Shown: one piece after another, positions 14,871-22,792 of the stretch
Position numbering within the stretch: the first letter of the stretch is position 1
How the letters are laid out: each line of letters starts with the position of its first letter
Source: JBGYPP01 sp041838515
GTDB taxonomy: Bacteria; Bacillota; Clostridia; Lachnospirales; Lachnospiraceae
Assembly (NCBI GenBank): GCA_041838515.1
Contig: JBGYPP010000005.1
Location: forward strand, 1 to 25,221
Length of the DNA: 25,221 nt
Direction: 5' to 3'
The notes under the pieces: generated by a model
The model's input: the letters and a program-made list of their open reading frames with translations, nothing else
What the model was told of the DNA's origin: nothing
Databases searched by the model: none
Position numbers and translations under genes: made by a program

Positions 14871-15191
14871 ATGGGATTGTTTGATATGTTGAAGGGTAAG
14901 GATATTAACGCCTATTTGGAGGAGTACAGGCAGGAGCCGGATGCGCTGCTGGTGGATGTTCGCACGGAGGAGGAGTACAGACAGGGGCATATACCCGGCA
15001 GTACCCATATACCCCTGCAATCGCTGCCGCAAAATCTGCACAAGCTGGGAGATAAGGGACGAAAGATCTATGTCCACTGCCTAAGCGGCGGCCGCAGCGG
15101 CCAGGCAGTATCCTTCCTGCGGGGGCAGGGTTATGCCCAGGCCGTGAATATAGGCGGTATACAGGCTTATAAAGGGCCGGTAAAGAGATAA
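14871..15191 (+). CDS. Rhodanese-like sulfurtransferase
   Basis: A single-domain rhodanese of 106 residues, probably handling a persulfide on its active Cys. The first rhodanese motif is LVDVRTEEEYRQGHIPGS (about 27-44) and the active-site loop is HCLSGGRSGQA with C70. This six-residue loop is normal for single-domain rhodaneses such as GlpE/PspE types. GGAGGGAGG lies 6 nt before the ATG. The gene follows the polyamine operon by 85 nt, with a hairpin of uncertain role between (6-bp stem around 14814-14832), and ends in a strong terminator. The sulfur acceptor is unknown. Confidence 0.9.
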   Translation: MGLFDMLKGKDINAYLEEYRQEPDALLVDVRTEEEYRQGHIPGSTHIPLQSLPQNLHKLGDKGRKIYVHCLSGGRSGQAVSFLRGQGYAQAVNIGGIQAYKGPVKR

Positions 15192-15229
15192 AAAAAGCCC
15201 GGGCGGTGTTGCTGGCCCGGGCTTTTTTT
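15190..15229 (+). terminator. Bidirectional terminator between rhodanese and ClC genes
   Basis: A GC stem (GCCCGGGC at 15197-15204 and 15215-15222) with A run 15190-15196 on one side and seven T residues (15223-15229) on the other. It can stop transcription from both convergent genes. Confidence 0.92.
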
Positions 15230-15233
15230 GTGC

Positions 15234-16838
15234 TTAGCTGCGGGGGGTGAGGCAGAGCCGCAGCATGGTTTGGTTGACGGATTTGGCATTGTAGCCGGAG
15301 GTCAGCAGGCAGAGGTAATCCCCCGGCAGTATCATGGTTTGGGGTTCCGGCGCTATATGGGCATCCCCCCGGCGTATCTTTGCCAGCACGCATCCCCGGG
15401 GCCAGGGGATTTGGGCCACGGTCTGCCAGCATATGGGGCTGCCGGTTTCCACCGGGTATTCCCGCAGGCTGCCCAGCTGTGTATCCGCCGTGGGATTTTT
15501 GTAATCATTGACCAGCCTTTCCATCAGGCTCTCGTACAGAGGGCTGATTCGCAGGCCGTCAGACACCAAAAGAGCGATCAGACAGGTGGCGGCCACTGGC
15601 ATAAGCTGGCTTAGGGAGCCGCTCATCTCCGCTGCCAGTAAAATGGCGCTGAGGGGGGATTTGACAGCGCCGGTCAGCGCTCCGGCCATGCCGCAGACGG
15701 CGAATACGCTGGCGAATTCTTGGGGCAGGTGCAGCATGGTGGCCACCTGGCCCACCATGGCTCCGCTGAGCGCGCCTATGGACAGTATGGGCAGGAATAC
15801 CCCTCCGGAGAGGCCGCCGCCAAAGCATATGCAGGTAAAGGCCAGCTTGACCGCCAGCATCAGCGCTAGGGGCGCCAGAGGCGTGGCCGCAGCTATGGCT
15901 ATCTCTACCAAGGCACGGCCGCCGCCCAGGACCTCCGGCATCCAGAACACGCAGGCCAGGGCTGTGGATATGGCGATCAGCGGCCTCCACTTTGGAGGTA
16001 TGCGCTTGTAGGGACGGGAGGCATTGAGCAGCACTTTGTTGGTCAGTGCGCCGGCCAGGCCGCTGGCCAGGCCCAGAGGCAAGAGCCAGATATAGCATTC
16101 GGTGGGCAGCGTGGGCAGTTCCCGGAAGTAGAGAAAGGGGCTAAGGCCGAATATGTACTTGGCCGTTATGTCCGCAGTCAGAGCTCCAGTGGCCGCAGCC
16201 ATCAGTATGGTGGGGGAGAAGCTTCTGTGCACCTCCTCCAGCGTGAACAGCAGTCCGGCCAGCGGGGCGTTGAATGCGGCGGAGAGTCCGGCTGCAGCTC
16301 CGGCGCTGAGCAGATAATTCTCCTCCAGAGAGGAGGCGCTGGCTATGGGCAGGGCATCCAGATTGGGGTTGCGGGCCTTTCTGCCCTTGGCCAGCCAGTC
16401 CGATACCATCATGCCCCCCACGGCGCCTATCTGTATGGAGGGACCCTCCCGGCCCAGGGATATGCCGAAAAAGGCGGCCAATATGCCAGCCACATAGCGC
16501 ACCAGCAATACGCTCCACTTGCGGAATTTGACGGCATAGACCACATAGGCCTTGACCTGGGTCAGGCCTCCGCCTCCGGCCATAGGTTCCCAGCGAACCA
16601 AATATCCTATCAGCAGGGCGGCGCTGAGAGCCAGGGCCACCCAGGGAAGTATATATTCGGGATTTTGTGGGAGAAAATGATAGACAAAATTGGTAAAATC
16701 CAGACTGTTCTCCACACCCAGCCTGAACAAGGATACCATCAGCCCGCTGACCAGGCCGGTGAGAACGCTGCGGAAAAAAATTTGTAAGCGGAAGCCGGCA
16801 GAGGCATCCAAAGCCTGTTGGATTTTGGGATCTTGCAT
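15234..16838 (-). CDS. ClC-family anion transporter with C-terminal TrkA-C domain
   Basis: A 534-residue polytopic protein. About residues 20-440 form the ClC core and about 450-530 a TrkA-C (RCK-C) regulatory domain. GREGPS at 129-134 contains the gating Glu (E131), FTLEEVH after FNAPLAG keeps the inner proton-pathway Glu, and GGVFLPI is the third anion-binding segment, so proton-coupled anion exchange is likely. Oddly, the first selectivity loop reads GGGGLTQ (88-94) where most members have GSGIP: the Ser is Gly and the Pro is Thr. The start follows the stop codon of the DsbA-like gene by 3 nt, indicating translational coupling. The transported ion and regulatory ligand are unknown. Confidence 0.93.
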   Translation of the reverse strand: MQDPKIQQALDASAGFRLQIFFRSVLTGLVSGLMVSLFRLGVENSLDFTNFVYHFLPQNPEYILPWVALALSAALLIGYLVRWEPMAGGGGLTQVKAYVVYAVKFRKWSVLLVRYVAGILAAFFGISLGREGPSIQIGAVGGMMVSDWLAKGRKARNPNLDALPIASASSLEENYLLSAGAAAGLSAAFNAPLAGLLFTLEEVHRSFSPTILMAAATGALTADITAKYIFGLSPFLYFRELPTLPTECYIWLLPLGLASGLAGALTNKVLLNASRPYKRIPPKWRPLIAISTALACVFWMPEVLGGGRALVEIAIAAATPLAPLALMLAVKLAFTCICFGGGLSGGVFLPILSIGALSGAMVGQVATMLHLPQEFASVFAVCGMAGALTGAVKSPLSAILLAAEMSGSLSQLMPVAATCLIALLVSDGLRISPLYESLMERLVNDYKNPTADTQLGSLREYPVETGSPICWQTVAQIPWPRGCVLAKIRRGDAHIAPEPQTMILPGDYLCLLTSGYNAKSVNQTMLRLCLTPRS

Positions 16839-16841
16839 GCA

Positions 16842-17345
16842 TTAGCCTTTCTCTAAGAGGGAGCGCAGGATCTCCCTGGTCACCGGCTGTCCCGGCAGAG
16901 AGAGAGCCGTGCTATCCCCCCGCCTGTAGGAGGGAACGGCCTCCAGAGCCAGCTCCGTCCAGACATAGTGGTTGTAGGCAGTCAGATCCTGGCCGAAAGC
17001 ATCGCCCTCCAGTACCTCTTCGGCCTTGTCCGCTTCCAGGCCGCAGGAGAGGGCCAGGGAACGCAGCAGATCCCTGTCGTCTATGCGCCGGCCCTGCTGG
17101 AAATGGGCCTTGTACACCAGCTTGTTGTATGCGGATACGTCCAGGCCGTGGCGGGCCAGCTGATAGGCCATGCGTATGGCCAAATCCGAATGTACGGCCG
17201 CTTTTTCGGGGCGGGGATGGACCTCTATGGGTCTCCAGTCTGCCTCCGTCTGGGGGAATTCCTCCAGCAGGGCATCTAATTCCTGCAAACCCTTGTAGCA
17301 ATAGGGGCAGACATAATCATAAAAAATCTCCAGCTTGGGCGCCAT
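16842..17345 (-). CDS. DsbA-family thioredoxin-fold oxidoreductase (FrnE-like)
   Basis: A 167-residue protein with the redox motif CPYC (C13, C16) in IFYDYVCPYCYKG, followed by a helical insertion and a C-terminal strand containing the cis-Pro segment EAVPSYR. There is no signal peptide, so it probably acts in the cytoplasm, like FrnE and related 2-hydroxychromene-isomerase-like proteins. It is a little shorter than typical FrnE (about 210). AAAGGAGG lies 6 nt before the ATG. It is upstream of and coupled to the ClC gene; a functional link between them is not evident. Confidence 0.85.
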   Translation of the reverse strand: MAPKLEIFYDYVCPYCYKGLQELDALLEEFPQTEADWRPIEVHPRPEKAAVHSDLAIRMAYQLARHGLDVSAYNKLVYKAHFQQGRRIDDRDLLRSLALSCGLEADKAEEVLEGDAFGQDLTAYNHYVWTELALEAVPSYRRGDSTALSLPGQPVTREILRSLLEKG

Positions 17346-17408
17346 AGGAAACCTCCTTTGTCAGTGGAATATGCCGATTGCTCCATGAGCCGTAAGAAAA
17401 TGTGTCCT

Positions 17409-17437
17409 ATAGTATATCATGTTCTGCCGGCGCTTGG
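17409..17437 (-). promoter_or_regulatory. Probable promoter of the DsbA-ClC operon
   Basis: On the minus strand, TTCCAA (17437-17432) and TATACT (17414-17409) are 17 nt apart. The -10 box is good, the -35 weak. Confidence 0.45.
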
Positions 17438-17532
17438 AATATATGAAAGTCTGGAAGCATGGGCGGATGGAAATTTTGTGCGGACCGGGCGGGGAGGGAG
17501 GGGCGGCGGCCGGGCCAGCTGTAGAAAAGGGC

Positions 17533-17561
17533 TAGAAAAAACCTGGGGTTCATGTTAAAAT
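17533..17561 (+). promoter_or_regulatory. Possible promoter of the pyrH-rseP operon
   Basis: TAGAAA (17533-17538) and TAAAAT (17556-17561), 17-nt spacer, 42 nt before pyrH. It is a moderate match, but some promoter is needed here because rpsB-tsf are not upstream. Confidence 0.4.
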
Positions 17562-17603
17562 AATCCATAATATAGGCCTTTGAGGATGACAAAGGAGGTT
17601 GGC

Positions 17604-18299
17604 ATGAAGAGGGTTTTGCTCAAGCTTAGCGGGGAGGCGTTGTCCGGCGGGGCAAAGATGGGTTTTGACCATGCCGTGGTGGAGAATGTGGCCGGGCAGA
17701 TTGCAGAGGCGGCCGGACGGGGTCTGGAGATAGGCGTGGTCATAGGCGGCGGCAATTTCTGGAGGGGCCGGCAGAGCCAGGACATGGACAGGACCAAGGC
17801 AGATCAGATAGGCATGCTGGCTACGGTGATGAACAGCATCTATGTCAGTGAGGCCTGCCGCGTCCGGGGGCTGTCCACTTCGGTATTTACCCCCTTTGCC
17901 TGTGGCGGTTTTACACAGCTGTTTTCCAAGGACGAGGCCAATGCCGCCTTTGCCCGGGGGCAGGTGGTATTCTTTGCCGGAGGCACGGGCCATCCCTATT
18001 TCTCCACAGACACCGGTGTGGTGCTGCGAGCCGTGGAAGTGGAAGCGGATCTGTTGCTGCTGGCCAAGTCTGTTGATGGGGTATATGACAAGGATCCGGC
18101 CCGCTTTGCCGATGCCAAGCGGTACGATACGCTGACTATAGACCAAGTGATAGAGCAGTCCTTGCAGGTGGTGGATATGACGGCCTCCATATTGGCCAAG
18201 GAAAACCGTATGCCCATGTGGGTCTTTGGCCTGGAGGGAGAAAACAGTATAGTTAAGGCTTTGTTTGGCGAGTTTTGCGGGACCAAGGTATTGGTCTAG
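17604..18299 (+). CDS. pyrH: UMP kinase
   Basis: Phosphorylates UMP to UDP in the cytoplasm. The 231 residues match the bacterial hexameric UMP kinase of the amino-acid-kinase fold: LKLSGEAL at 6-13, GGGNFWRG at 48-55, the UMP-contacting DQIGMLATVMN after DRTKA, GGTGHPYFSTDT, and KSVDGVYDKDP near the ATP site. AAAGGAGG lies 5 nt before the chosen ATG; upstream in-frame ATGs at 17580 and 17586 lack such a site. It leads the pyrH-frr-uppS-cdsA-dxr-rseP operon; the usual upstream rpsB and tsf are not here. GTP activation and UTP inhibition are known for the family. Confidence 0.97.
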   Translation: MKRVLLKLSGEALSGGAKMGFDHAVVENVAGQIAEAAGRGLEIGVVIGGGNFWRGRQSQDMDRTKADQIGMLATVMNSIYVSEACRVRGLSTSVFTPFACGGFTQLFSKDEANAAFARGQVVFFAGGTGHPYFSTDTGVVLRAVEVEADLLLLAKSVDGVYDKDPARFADAKRYDTLTIDQVIEQSLQVVDMTASILAKENRMPMWVFGLEGENSIVKALFGEFCGTKVLV

Positions 18300-18317
18300 G
18301 CGGAGAGGAGAGAGGAC

Positions 18318-18869
18318 ATGAATGAGAAGATAGCCAAGTACGAGGAGAAGATGGAGAAGGCATATGCCTATCTGGAGGCGGATTATGCCGCCATACGCGC
18401 CGGCAGGGCCAATCCCCATGTGTTGGACAAGCTGCGGGTGGACTATTATGGCAGCCCTACGCCCATACAGCAGGTAGGCAATATCACCATACCTGAGGCG
18501 AGGATTATCCAGATAGCCCCCTGGGACAAAAGCCTGCTAAAGGCGGTGGAAAAGGCCATACTCACCTCAGATTTGGGCATCAACCCCACCAATGACGGCA
18601 ATGTAATACGCCTGGTGTTCCCTGAGCTGACCGAGGAGCGCCGTAAGGATTTGGTCAAGGATGTGAAGAAAAAGGGCGAGGAGAGCAAGGTGGCCATACG
18701 CAACATACGTAGGGATGGGAACGAGGCCTTTAAGAAGCTGGGCAAGGGGGAGATCTCGGAGGACGAGGCCAAGGATTTGGAGGACTCCTTGCAGAAATTG
18801 ACTGACAAATTTATCAAGAAAGTGGATGCTCTGATAGACTCGAAATCCAAGGAAATCATGACTGTATAA
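18318..18869 (+). CDS. frr: Ribosome recycling factor
   Basis: Splits post-termination ribosomes together with EF-G. The 183 residues match the family (about 185). The two-domain layout is clear: the long helical domain with RAGRANP at 27-33 and TEERRK..VKDVKKKGEE, and the small barrel with YYGSPTP (44-49) and ITIPEAR. A GGAGAGAGGAC site lies before the ATG, 18 nt after pyrH. In this gene my hand count of isoleucine codons is 10 ATA, 6 ATC and 1 ATT. A perfect hairpin follows the stop codon before uppS. Confidence 0.97.
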   Translation: MNEKIAKYEEKMEKAYAYLEADYAAIRAGRANPHVLDKLRVDYYGSPTPIQQVGNITIPEARIIQIAPWDKSLLKAVEKAILTSDLGINPTNDGNVIRLVFPELTEERRKDLVKDVKKKGEESKVAIRNIRRDGNEAFKKLGKGEISEDEAKDLEDSLQKLTDKFIKKVDALIDSKSKEIMTV

Positions 18870-18870
18870 G

Positions 18871-18898
18871 TATTGGCCGCCTCTCGGGGCGGCCAATA
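18871..18898 (+). other. Perfect 11-bp hairpin between frr and uppS
   Basis: TATTGGCCGCC (18871-18881) pairs completely with 18888-18898 around a 6-nt loop. No T run follows and the operon continues, so it is not a standard terminator. It could stabilise or process the mRNA or adjust uppS expression. Confidence 0.6.
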
Positions 18899-18917
18899 TC
18901 CCATACTGGAGGAAAAG

Positions 18918-19646
18918 ATGGGCGAAGTCGAAATCCAGGCGGGGCGCATACCCCGCCATGTGGCTATCATACTGGACGGGAATGGCCGCTGGGCCAAGAA
19001 AAGGGGGCTGCCCAGGACCATGGGACATAGCATGGGCGCAAAGCGGGTGGAGGAGATATGTGAGGCTGCCTACGACATGGGTGTGGAATATCTGACGGTA
19101 TACGCATTCTCCACAGAGAATTGGAGCCGTCCTCCCGAGGAGGTGGCAGCCTTGATGAAGCTGCTGCGCTCCTATCTGCAAAACTGTATAAAGACGGCCA
19201 AAAAGAACCGTATGCGGGTGCGCATACTGGGGGATAAGCGCGGGTTGGATTCCGATATACGCAGCAGCATAGAGGAGCTGGAGGAGGCCACCAAGGACCA
19301 GGATGGCCTGAGATTTCAAATTGCGTTGAACTATGGCGGCAGAGATGAGCTTCTCCGGGGTATGCGCGCCCTGGCCGGGGAGGTGCAGGCCAGAGCCTTA
19401 TCTCCAGATGCCATAGGGCTGGAGGATGTGGAGAGGCACCTGGATACGGCGGGCCTGCCGGATCCGGATCTGCTGATCCGCACCTGCGGAGAGCAGAGAA
19501 TTTCCAATTTTTTGCTGTGGCAACTGGCGTATACGGAGCTGTACTTTGCGCCTGTGCCCTGGCCGGATTTTGACAGGCTGCAGTTGGCTCTGGCTCTGGA
19601 GGCTTATGCGGGGCGGGAGCGGCGTTATGGCAAGGTGTCGGAATAG
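18918..19646 (+). CDS. uppS: Undecaprenyl diphosphate synthase (cis-prenyltransferase)
   Basis: Extends farnesyl diphosphate with isopentenyl units to the C55 carrier lipid for cell-wall synthesis. The 242-residue form shows the catalytic Asp in AIILDGNGRW (D20), GHSMG near 36-40, YAFSTENWSRP at 62-72, and the C-terminal LIRTCGEQRISNFLLWQLAYTEL with the diphosphate-binding Arg. The start at 18918 is preceded by GGAGG 5 nt away; an in-frame TTG at 18873 would lie inside the hairpin and lacks a site. cdsA starts 12 nt after the stop codon. Confidence 0.96.
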   Translation: MGEVEIQAGRIPRHVAIILDGNGRWAKKRGLPRTMGHSMGAKRVEEICEAAYDMGVEYLTVYAFSTENWSRPPEEVAALMKLLRSYLQNCIKTAKKNRMRVRILGDKRGLDSDIRSSIEELEEATKDQDGLRFQIALNYGGRDELLRGMRALAGEVQARALSPDAIGLEDVERHLDTAGLPDPDLLIRTCGEQRISNFLLWQLAYTELYFAPVPWPDFDRLQLALALEAYAGRERRYGKVSE

Positions 19647-19658
19647 GGGATAGAACAT

Positions 19659-20516
19659 ATGTTTGAAAAAAGGCTGGCCAGCGGCGTGGTGCTGGTGATT
19701 GCGGCGGTGGCCTTGCTGGGCTGGGGAGGCGTTTGGCTCCTGCTGGCCCTGTTGGCCATCTCCTTGGTGGCTTTTTTGGAGTTGGCCAAGGCCATGGGAG
19801 TGGCCGGCCAGGGTGGGTTGCAGGTTCTGGAGGTCCTCGCCATAGGCGGCACCATACTGTATTATGCCACCATGCAGTTCAGCGGTGGGGAGTTGGCCTG
19901 GATGCTTTTTTGTCTGATAGGCGTTTTTATGTCTATGATGTTGGCTTATGTGCTGCTCTTTCCCAAGATCCGGGCGGAGCAGGTAGCCATGGCGTATTTT
20001 GCCTATCTGTACGGCCCCATGCTGCTATCCTTTATCTATATGACCAGAATGTCTTTCTGGGGCTTTCACCTGGTCTGGCTGATATTGATAGGCTCCTGGG
20101 GTTCGGACACCAGCGCCTATGTGGTGGGCATGCTGATAGGCCGAAGAAAGATTTTTCCCTTGCTCAGCCCCAAGAAATCCCTGGAGGGATGCCTGGGGGG
20201 CATAGGCGGCGCAGCCCTGCTGGCCGGGGGCTATGGCTATTTCCTCTCCCGCCAGGGATACGGGGATTTCTCCCTGGTGTGGATACTGGGCATGATAGGC
20301 GCAGTGGCCTCCCTGGCCAGCCAGGTGGGGGATTTGGCGGCCTCAGCCATCAAGAGAAATTTTCAGATCAAGGATTATGGAAATTTGATACCGGGGCATG
20401 GAGGTATTATGGATCGTTTTGACAGTATGATAGCCACGGCACCCATGATATACTTCTTGTCCCGGCTGCTGTTGGAATTTCCCGGCTTGCCGCATATGGG
20501 GAGGGGTGGATTTTGA
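19659..20516 (+). CDS. cdsA: Phosphatidate cytidylyltransferase
   Basis: Forms CDP-diacylglycerol from phosphatidic acid and CTP, the branch point of phospholipid synthesis. The 285 residues form about eight membrane segments. The family signature spans about 221-256 and includes SQVGDLAASAIKR, KDYGNLIPGHGG and MDRFDS, with the metal-binding Asp pair. The ribosome-binding site before the ATG is weak (GGGGATAG). The stop codon overlaps the TTG start of dxr (TTGA). Confidence 0.95.
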   Translation: MFEKRLASGVVLVIAAVALLGWGGVWLLLALLAISLVAFLELAKAMGVAGQGGLQVLEVLAIGGTILYYATMQFSGGELAWMLFCLIGVFMSMMLAYVLLFPKIRAEQVAMAYFAYLYGPMLLSFIYMTRMSFWGFHLVWLILIGSWGSDTSAYVVGMLIGRRKIFPLLSPKKSLEGCLGGIGGAALLAGGYGYFLSRQGYGDFSLVWILGMIGAVASLASQVGDLAASAIKRNFQIKDYGNLIPGHGGIMDRFDSMIATAPMIYFLSRLLLEFPGLPHMGRGGF

Positions 20517-21670
20517 AAAGATTGTGCGTCCTGGGTTCTACAGGCTCTATAGGCAGACAGACCCTGGAGGTGGCGGCAGCCTGGCCGGAGGAGCTGTCCA
20601 TAGTTGGCCTGTCCGCAGGCAGCAATAAGGCCCTGCTGCTAGAGCAAATACGGGTATTTTCCCCCAAAAAGGCACATATATGGAGCAGGGAGGATGCGTT
20701 GGAGTTGGAACAGGCCTTGGAAGGCTCCGGAACCCGCATTCTCTGGGGGCAGGAGGGCCTGTTGGAGATAGCCGCCATGGAGGAGGCTGACATGGTGGTG
20801 ACGGCGCTGGTGGGGATGATGGGAATAGCGCCCACGGTGGCCGCCATAGATGCTGGCAAGCATATAGCCCTGGCCAATAAAGAAACGCTGGTGACGGCCG
20901 GACATAGGATTATGCCCATGGCCCGGGCCAAGGACGTGGACATATTGCCGGTGGACAGTGAGCACAGCGCTATATTCCAGTGTTTGCAGGGGGAGAGGCG
21001 CCGGGATGTGCGGAGGCTGTGGCTGACGGCCTCCGGAGGGCCTTTCCGCAATTACACCAAAGAGGAAATGCGGGGAGTGAGCCTGGCCCAGGCGCTGGCC
21101 CATCCCAACTGGTCCATGGGCGCCAAGATCACCGTAGACTCCGCCACCATGGTCAATAAAGGCCTGGAGGTGATGGAGGCGGCGCATCTCTTTGGCCTGT
21201 CTGTGGAGAATATAGAGGTGTTGGTGCATCCCCAGAGCATAGTCCACTCTATGGTGGAGATGGTGGACGGAGCCTGGATGGCGCAGTTGGGCGCGCCGGA
21301 TATGAAATTGCCCATACAATATGCCCTGCTCTATCCCGGCCGCCGGCCTCTGGAGGGCAAGGCCTTATCGCCGGCGGATTTGGGAAGGCTGGATTTTGCC
21401 CGGCCGGATGGGGAACTCTTTCCGGCCCTGCCCCTCGCCTATAGGGCGGCCAAGGAGGGCGGCAGCCTGCCCACGGTGTACAATGCGGCCAATGAACGGG
21501 CAGTGCAGTTGTTCCTGGAAGAGAAGATACGCTATTTGGACATAGCGGCTCTGATAGAATACGCCATGGAGAAACACAGTTCCCAGACGGATCCGGATTT
21601 GGCCACTATTTGGGAGGTGGAAAAAGAGGCGCACAGGCGGGTGGAGGAAAGGCGGAGTTCCCTTAGATGA
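20513..21670 (+). CDS. dxr: 1-deoxy-D-xylulose 5-phosphate reductoisomerase (TTG start)
   Basis: Second step of the MEP isoprenoid pathway, supplying isopentenyl units to UppS. The 385 residues match the family. Motifs: NADPH loop GSTGSIG at 8-14, ANKETLV at 121-127, metal ligands in PVDSEHSAIFQ (D148, E150) and NKGLEVMEA (E219, E222), and ASGGPF at 173-178. The start is TTG at 20513, overlapping the cdsA stop and 6 nt after GAGGGG; an ATG further downstream would remove the NADPH-binding strand. The last bases overlap rseP in an ATGA junction. Confidence 0.96.
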   Translation: MKRLCVLGSTGSIGRQTLEVAAAWPEELSIVGLSAGSNKALLLEQIRVFSPKKAHIWSREDALELEQALEGSGTRILWGQEGLLEIAAMEEADMVVTALVGMMGIAPTVAAIDAGKHIALANKETLVTAGHRIMPMARAKDVDILPVDSEHSAIFQCLQGERRRDVRRLWLTASGGPFRNYTKEEMRGVSLAQALAHPNWSMGAKITVDSATMVNKGLEVMEAAHLFGLSVENIEVLVHPQSIVHSMVEMVDGAWMAQLGAPDMKLPIQYALLYPGRRPLEGKALSPADLGRLDFARPDGELFPALPLAYRAAKEGGSLPTVYNAANERAVQLFLEEKIRYLDIAALIEYAMEKHSSQTDPDLATIWEVEKEAHRRVEERRSSLR

Positions 21671-22743
21671 CATGGATATGGTTTATACTGATTTTCTTTG
21701 TCCTGGTGGTAGTACATGAGTTTGGGCATTTGCTGATGGCAAAGATGGCTGGCATAGCCGTGGTGGAGTTCTCAATAGGCATGGGGCCGGACCTTTGGAG
21801 CTTTACCAAAGGGGGGACCAAATATGCTATCAAGCTGTTGCCGGTGGGCGGGGCCTGTCTGTTTGAAAATGAGGATTTGGAAGCCGGACTGCTGGACAAG
21901 GAGGGGGGCAGGCCGCCTGCCGCCGCCGAGGGCAAGCCTTTTGCCCAGGCCTCTGTGTGGCAGCGGATATCCTGCGTGCTGGCCGGTCCCTTGTTCAATT
22001 TTGGGCTGGCCTTTGTCCTGGCTCTGCTGCTAGTGGGCTGGACATACAAGATAGACCCGGTGATCCTGGGTGTAAAGCAGGGCGGTCCGGCCTGGGAGGC
22101 GGGAGTGCAGGCCGGGGATAGGGTGCTGTCTGTGAATGGGGAGAGGGTATATCTCTATGAGGAAGTGGCCATGGCCTCATTTTTCTCCCAGGGCAGCTCG
22201 GTCAAGTTGGGAGTGGAGAGGGCGGGCAGGCGGCTGGAGCTGTCCCTGGCGCCGGTATTGGACCCGGAGAGCGGCCGGTATCTGTTTGGATTGGAATTTG
22301 GCCAGGAGGCCCAGGTAGATGGGCTGGCGGGGAGAGTCCGCTATGCCTGGTATGAGATGCGTTTTGGCGTAAAATCCGTCTACAAAAGCCTGGCCCTGTT
22401 GCTGCAAGGGCGGCTGGACAGGCGGGCTGTAGCCGGGCCTGTGGGCATAGCTGTCAATGTGGTGGGCAAGACCTATGAGGAGGCCAAGCCCTATGGCTGG
22501 GAGGCTGTGGTGCTGAGCATGATGCATATCACCATGCTGCTGTCTGTCAATTTGGCCGTGATGAATCTGCTGCCCCTGCCCGCGCTGGACGGCGGCCGTC
22601 TGATGTTTCTGCTATGGGAGGCTCTGAGGGGCCGTCCTATATCCCCCAAAAAGGAGGGATTGGCGCATATGGCGGGTTTTCTCCTGCTGATGGCGCTGAT
22701 GGTGCTGGTGTTTTTTAACGATCTGGTCAATGTATTTGGCTGA
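21667..22743 (+). CDS. rseP: Site-2 intramembrane zinc metalloprotease
   Basis: A RseP/RasP-type protease that cuts membrane proteins such as anti-sigma factors within the bilayer. The zinc motif HEFGH is at 17-21 in the first helix; one PDZ domain spans about 128-195; the third zinc ligand lies in NLLPLPALDGGRL (about 300-312, D308). Residues 75-92 form a Gly/Pro/Ala-rich loop. The 358 residues and single PDZ domain are typical for Firmicutes. The gene starts inside an ATGA overlap with dxr, so it is translationally coupled. ispG, often next, is not found downstream; the operon ends here. Confidence 0.94.
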   Translation: MTWIWFILIFFVLVVVHEFGHLLMAKMAGIAVVEFSIGMGPDLWSFTKGGTKYAIKLLPVGGACLFENEDLEAGLLDKEGGRPPAAAEGKPFAQASVWQRISCVLAGPLFNFGLAFVLALLLVGWTYKIDPVILGVKQGGPAWEAGVQAGDRVLSVNGERVYLYEEVAMASFFSQGSSVKLGVERAGRRLELSLAPVLDPESGRYLFGLEFGQEAQVDGLAGRVRYAWYEMRFGVKSVYKSLALLLQGRLDRRAVAGPVGIAVNVVGKTYEEAKPYGWEAVVLSMMHITMLLSVNLAVMNLLPLPALDGGRLMFLLWEALRGRPISPKKEGLAHMAGFLLLMALMVLVFFNDLVNVFG

Positions 22744-22749
22744 GCAGGC

Positions 22750-22787
22750 AAAAAAAGCGGGAAACCATCATTGGATTTCCCGCTTTG
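22750..22787 (-). terminator. Terminator of tRNA-Pro (and weakly of the rseP operon)
   Basis: An 11-bp stem (22754-22764 with 22776-22786) extended by CCA/TGG around a 4-nt loop. On the minus strand it ends in a run of seven T residues (complement of 22750-22756). In the plus direction only a short T stretch follows. Confidence 0.85.
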
Positions 22788-22792
22788 TGCAA

